NCBI RefSeq assembly: GCF_014639655.1
Contig: NZ_BMGB01000001.1
Span: forward strand, 1,256,882 to 1,320,881
Direction of reading: 5' to 3'
Length of the DNA: 64,000 nucleotides
Source: Conyzicola nivalis
GTDB lineage: Bacteria > Actinomycetota > Actinomycetes > Actinomycetales > Microbacteriaceae
Position 1 is the first letter of the stretch. The number at the start of each line of letters is the position of its first letter. Shown piece by piece: positions 60,778-64,000 of the stretch. Under the pieces are notes generated by a model. It saw only the letters and a program-made list of their open reading frames with translations, made no database searches and was not told where the DNA came from. The translations under genes were made by a program, and so were the position numbers.

Positions 60778-61763
60778 GGCAGTTCCGCGATTCCGTCGCC
60801 GCCGAAGCGCACCGTCACGTCCTGTCCAGCGGTGACCGGATGCTGCGCGCTCGCGATCCCGTCGAGCTCGCCGATCCCTGGCAGAAACAGCCGCACGCGC
60901 GAGCCGTCGACCGCGGGAGTGCTGCGCACGACCGTCGCGGCGACCTGCCCGCCATCCGTCACGACCACCGCGGACGGCCGCAGCGCGACCGGATGCTCCG
61001 CCCCGGGTCGAACCAGCCGCGCGGCGTCTCCCCCGAGCACAGTCGTGTAGCCCAGGAACCGGGCAATCTCGGGCGAGGTCGGGCGGCGCCACACCTCGGC
61101 GGGGGTGCCGGTCTGCCGCAGCCGGCCGCCGACCATCACCGCGACCCGGTCGGAGACGGCGAACGCCTCGTCCTGGTCGTGCGTGACGAAGACCGCCGTG
61201 GTGCGGGTCTCGTCGAGGATGCGGCGCAGGTCGCCGGCCAGCCGTTCGCGCAGTTCGCGGTCGAGCGAGCTGAGCGGCTCGTCGAGCAGCAGCAGCCGGG
61301 GCCCGGCGGCGAGGGAACGCGCGAGCGCGACCCGCTGCTGCTCGCCGCCCGACAGCTCGGTCACCCGGCGATCACCGAATCCCGCGAGGCCGACGAGGGT
61401 CAGCAGCTCGCTCACGCGGGCGGCCGACGGCTCGCGCGCGATCTGCAGCGGATAGGCGATGTTCTGCCCGACCGTGCGGTGCGGGAACAGCTGCCCGTCC
61501 TGGAACATCAGCGCGAACCCGCGCTTGTGCACGGGCACGCCGGTGATGTCCTCGGCGTGCCAGAGCACCCGGCCGGCGTCCAGGCGCTCGAGCCCGGCTA
61601 TCGCGCGCAGCAGCGTCGATTTGCCGCTGCCCGAGGGCCCGAGGATGCCGAGCACCTCGCCCGGCTCGAGCGACAGCGTGACGTCGTCGACGACGGCGGC
61701 GCCGTCGAACCTGACGGTCACACCCTCCACCCGCAGTGCACCCGATTGCGAAACCTCGGTCAT
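60774..61763 (-). CDS. thiQ: ABC importer ATPase (ThiQ-like)
   Basis: A 329-residue ATPase with Walker A LGPSGSGKST, signature ELSGGEQQRVALAR, Walker B LLLLDEPLSSLDRELRE and switch VTHDQDEAF, then a TOBE-like C-terminal domain. E. coli ThiQ is shorter (about 230), so it has extra C-terminal regulation. It lies between permease and kinase genes with overlap. Thiamine-type function is from the SBP and permease; an iron importer is the alternative. Confidence 0.85.
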   Translation of the reverse strand: MTEVSQSGALRVEGVTVRFDGAAVVDDVTLSLEPGEVLGILGPSGSGKSTLLRAIAGLERLDAGRVLWHAEDITGVPVHKRGFALMFQDGQLFPHRTVGQNIAYPLQIAREPSAARVSELLTLVGLAGFGDRRVTELSGGEQQRVALARSLAAGPRLLLLDEPLSSLDRELRERLAGDLRRILDETRTTAVFVTHDQDEAFAVSDRVAVMVGGRLRQTGTPAEVWRRPTSPEIARFLGYTTVLGGDAARLVRPGAEHPVALRPSAVVVTDGGQVAATVVRSTPAVDGSRVRLFLPGIGELDGIASAQHPVTAGQDVTVRFGGDGIAELP

Positions 61764-63431
61764 CTAGAAAGCCCCCATCGTTCCCACGCGCAGCCGCTCG
61801 ACGAGCGCGATCACCGCGACCGTCACGCCGGCCAGCACCACCGAGGCCGCGATGGCCATTCCGAAATTGTCCCCGCCCGGCAGGCCGATCAGCCGGAAGA
61901 TCACGACGGGCAGCGTGGGCCGGTCGGGACGGGAGAGAAAGCTTGTCGCGCCGAATTCGCCGAGAGCGACCGCAAAAGCGAATCCGGATGCCGCGAGCAC
62001 GGGTCGCCCGACGATGGCGAGATCCACATCCCGCAGCACCCGCCACGGCGGCGAGCCGAGCACGGCGGCGGACTCGCGCATCCGCCCGTCGATGCCGGTC
62101 AGCACCGGCAGGATCGTGCGCACCACGAGCGGCAGCGCCACGAGCGCCTGCGCGATCGGCACGAGCACCGGTGACGACCGCAGGTCGAACGGCGGTGTGT
62201 TGAGCGTGATGAGGAAGCCGAACCCGACGGTCACCGCGCTCACGCCGAGCGGCAGCATCAGCACGCCGTCGAAGCCCGCGAGCGAGCGACGCAGCCCGGC
62301 CGATCGTGGTCGACGGGAGATCACGAGGCTCGCCGCGAGCCCGATGACGAGGGCGATCGCGGTGGCCTGCACGGCGATCACGAGCGAGTTGCCGAGCGCC
62401 GTCCAGACCGGTACGACGAGCGCGTTGCGGCTGCCGGTAGTGCCGAGCGCGAGGTAGTTGCCGAGCCCCCACCCGTCGGCTGTGCGCAGCGACCGCAACA
62501 GCAGCGCGACGATCGGCAGGGCGAGGAAGGCGGCGACGACGAGCGTGACGGCGATGTTCGGCAGGTCGCCGAGACGCGGGGCCCGCCCCGACCGGGCCGA
62601 GTCGACGCGACGCTGCGCCGTGCGCGTGCCCCTCGCCCGCGCGGCGACGAGCAGCACCGCGACGACGACCACGAGCTGGGTCACCGACAGCACGCTCGCG
62701 GCACGCAGGTCGAGGAACTGGGTGGTGAGCAGGTAGATCTCGGTCTCGATCGTGCCGAATCTGGTGCCGCCCAAGACGAGCACAACGCCGAAGGCCGTGG
62801 AGCAGAACAGGAAGACGATGGATGCTGCCGAGGTGATCGCGGGCGCGAGCCGCGGCAGCGTGACCGTGAACCACACGCGCACCGGACCGGCGCCGAGCAC
62901 CCGGGCGGCCTCCTCCTGCCGCTGGTCGAGCCCCTCCCACGTGGTGCCGACCGTGCGCACGACGACGGCCACGTTGAAGAAGACGAGGGCGAGCATGATC
63001 GCGGCGAACGTTCCGTCGAGGCGCAGCGAGCCGAGCAGCCCGCCCTCGCGCAGCAGCGTGCGGAACGCCACACCGACGACGACGGTGGGCAACACGAACG
63101 GCAGCACGACGAGGGCCCGCAGCATCCGCTGGCCCCTGAAACGCAATCGGTAGAGAACGTGCGCGATCGGGAGACCGAGGATGACGCAGACGGCTGAGGC
63201 GAGAGCGGCCTGGCTGATCGTGAGGCCGATGAGACGCAGTGTGCGCGGCCGGGCCAGCACCTCGGCGAAGCCGCTCAGGTCGAGCATCCCGTCGGCGAAC
63301 AGGCCGCGGGCCACCATCGCCCCCACCGGCCACGCGAAGAAGACACCGACGAACGCGAGGGGCAGGCCCGCGCCGAGCACGATCGCGATGACCGTGCTCG
63401 GCGCCGGACGTACCCCGACACGCGAGATCAC
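61764..63431 (-). CDS. thiP: ABC importer permease, fused double domain (ThiP-like)
   Basis: A 555-residue permease of twelve helices made of two fused domains, as in ThiP/FbpB. Each has an EAA loop (EEAARVLGAGPVRVWFTVTLP near the middle and ESAAVLGSPPWRVLRDVDLA near the C-terminus). GTG 63431 overlaps the stop of the binding-protein gene (GTGA). TAG precedes the ATPase ATG without gap. It should import thiamine or a related compound (or iron; see the ATPase). Confidence 0.87.
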   Translation of the reverse strand: MISRVGVRPAPSTVIAIVLGAGLPLAFVGVFFAWPVGAMVARGLFADGMLDLSGFAEVLARPRTLRLIGLTISQAALASAVCVILGLPIAHVLYRLRFRGQRMLRALVVLPFVLPTVVVGVAFRTLLREGGLLGSLRLDGTFAAIMLALVFFNVAVVVRTVGTTWEGLDQRQEEAARVLGAGPVRVWFTVTLPRLAPAITSAASIVFLFCSTAFGVVLVLGGTRFGTIETEIYLLTTQFLDLRAASVLSVTQLVVVVAVLLVAARARGTRTAQRRVDSARSGRAPRLGDLPNIAVTLVVAAFLALPIVALLLRSLRTADGWGLGNYLALGTTGSRNALVVPVWTALGNSLVIAVQATAIALVIGLAASLVISRRPRSAGLRRSLAGFDGVLMLPLGVSAVTVGFGFLITLNTPPFDLRSSPVLVPIAQALVALPLVVRTILPVLTGIDGRMRESAAVLGSPPWRVLRDVDLAIVGRPVLAASGFAFAVALGEFGATSFLSRPDRPTLPVVIFRLIGLPGGDNFGMAIAASVVLAGVTVAVIALVERLRVGTMGAF

Positions 63432-64000
63432 GGGGTGGCGATCGCCGCCCACTCGGTCAGCCACTCCTCGCGGTTCGTGTCGATCTCGTCGGGGGCGACC
63501 TCGAACGGGTTCTCGGCGATCGCGGCGAACTGCGCCCAGGTCGCGGGCAGCGTGGCCTCGGCGTTCACCGGGAAGACGAACATGTTCTCGGGGATGTCGT
63601 TCTGCACGGTCGGCGAGAAGAGGAAGTCGACGAGCTTCTCGGCGGCGGCCTTGTTCTTGGTGCCGGCGATGACGCCCGCGTACTCGGTCTGACGGAAGCA
63701 GGTGTCGAGCAGCGCGCCGGTGGGGGCCTCGGTCGCGCCCTCGGTCACCTCGGCGGGCGGGCTCGACGCGTAGCTGACGACGAGCGGTCGGTCGCCGTCG
63801 CTCGACGGGCCCGAGAAGTCGACGTAGTAGGCGTCGCTCCAGCCGGCGTCGATCTTGACGCCGTTGTCGACGAGCTTCGTCCAGTAGTCCTGCCAGCCGT
63901 CTTCGCCCTTGGCGGCGATGGTGGCGAGAAGGAAGGCGAGTCCCGGAGACGAGGAGTTGGCGGCCGGAGTGACGAAGAGATCCTTGTACTCGGGGCTGAC
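63428..64000 (-). CDS. thiB: Thiamine-type ABC substrate-binding protein, partial (N-terminus off window)
   Basis: The C-terminal 190 residues are visible; the N-terminus and any signal peptide lie beyond the window. The pattern RPLVVSYASSPPAE, TCFRQTEYAGVIAGTKN, then KLVDFLFSPTVQNDIPENMF and VFPVNAEATLP closely follows TbpA/ThiB C-terminal sequence. It binds thiamine or its phosphates in the periplasm-like space. Start, signal peptide and any upstream TPP riboswitch would be to the right of 64000. Confidence 0.82.
   Translation of the reverse strand, partial: VSPEYKDLFVTPAANSSSPGLAFLLATIAAKGEDGWQDYWTKLVDNGVKIDAGWSDAYYVDFSGPSSDGDRPLVVSYASSPPAEVTEGATEAPTGALLDTCFRQTEYAGVIAGTKNKAAAEKLVDFLFSPTVQNDIPENMFVFPVNAEATLPATWAQFAAIAENPFEVAPDEIDTNREEWLTEWAAIATP

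Overview
The window is high-GC actinobacterial DNA with strong G/C bias at third codon positions, GTG starts and dense four-base start/stop overlaps. The gene set (SCO7613-type and SCO4848-type membrane proteins, DUF2510 and DUF6993 proteins, ClpS-DUF2017 pair, DUF222/HNH protein, oligoribonuclease, PPK2, group II truncated haemoglobin) suggests a chromosomal segment of a member of the Microbacteriaceae or a close relative. Both ends cut through operons. No rRNA, CRISPR array, insertion sequence, integrase or replication origin was seen, and after annotation no gene-free stretch exceeds about 215 bases.

Layout. 1-1959: three minus-strand genes that look like the edge of a type IV secretion-like membrane cluster. 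2042-6736: a divergent pair, a membrane-anchored beta-helix protein and a secreted GH3-PA14 beta-glucosidase. 6790-14160: a LURP-one-like protein, small unknowns, a giant SCO7613-type membrane protein and a NarL-type two-component pair. 14374-22652: dps behind DtxR-like boxes, then a long minus-strand run (acetyltransferase, amidohydrolase, PaiB-like protein, Fpg/Nei glycosylase, RpiB, metal-binding protein, cupin, FAD amine oxidase). 22749-30718: aminopeptidase N, an ABC exporter coupled to a second two-component system, then MscS coupled to a truncated haemoglobin. 30797-39423: SDR/HxlR pair, asparaginase, flavoprotein dehydrogenase, DUF2510 protein, nucleoside hydrolase/TetR pair, thioesterase and an alternative ribosomal protein bL36 with a Zur-like operator. 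39506-45846: PAF-acetylhydrolase-like protein, thioesterase, EttA, SSB and an aldo/keto reductase. 45993-51692: small unknowns, an M4 (protealysin-type) protease with a translationally coupled emfourin-type inhibitor, Rieske protein, PPK2 and a GH114 lipoprotein. 51708-59256: tRNA-Arg, thioredoxin-like protein, MarR/MFS pair, orn, tRNA-His, clpS-DUF2017-zincin cluster, M20 hydrolase and DUF222/HNH protein. 59354-64000: a five-gene, end-to-end overlapping operon of a thiamine-type ABC importer, a P-loop kinase and a rhodanese.

Regulation is unusually readable. At least sixteen genes have a TAnnnT hexamer six or seven bases before the start codon, the signature of leaderless transcription. Several divergent or regulator-linked gaps carry clean palindromes: MarR (24 bp perfect), TetR (7-bp arms), Zur-like before rpmJ and two overlapping DtxR-like boxes before dps. 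Of the systems seen, the most distinctive are the intracellular protease/inhibitor pair, the truncated secretion cluster at the left edge, the thiamine-type importer/kinase/sulfurtransferase operon, and a small gene that seems to start at ATC.
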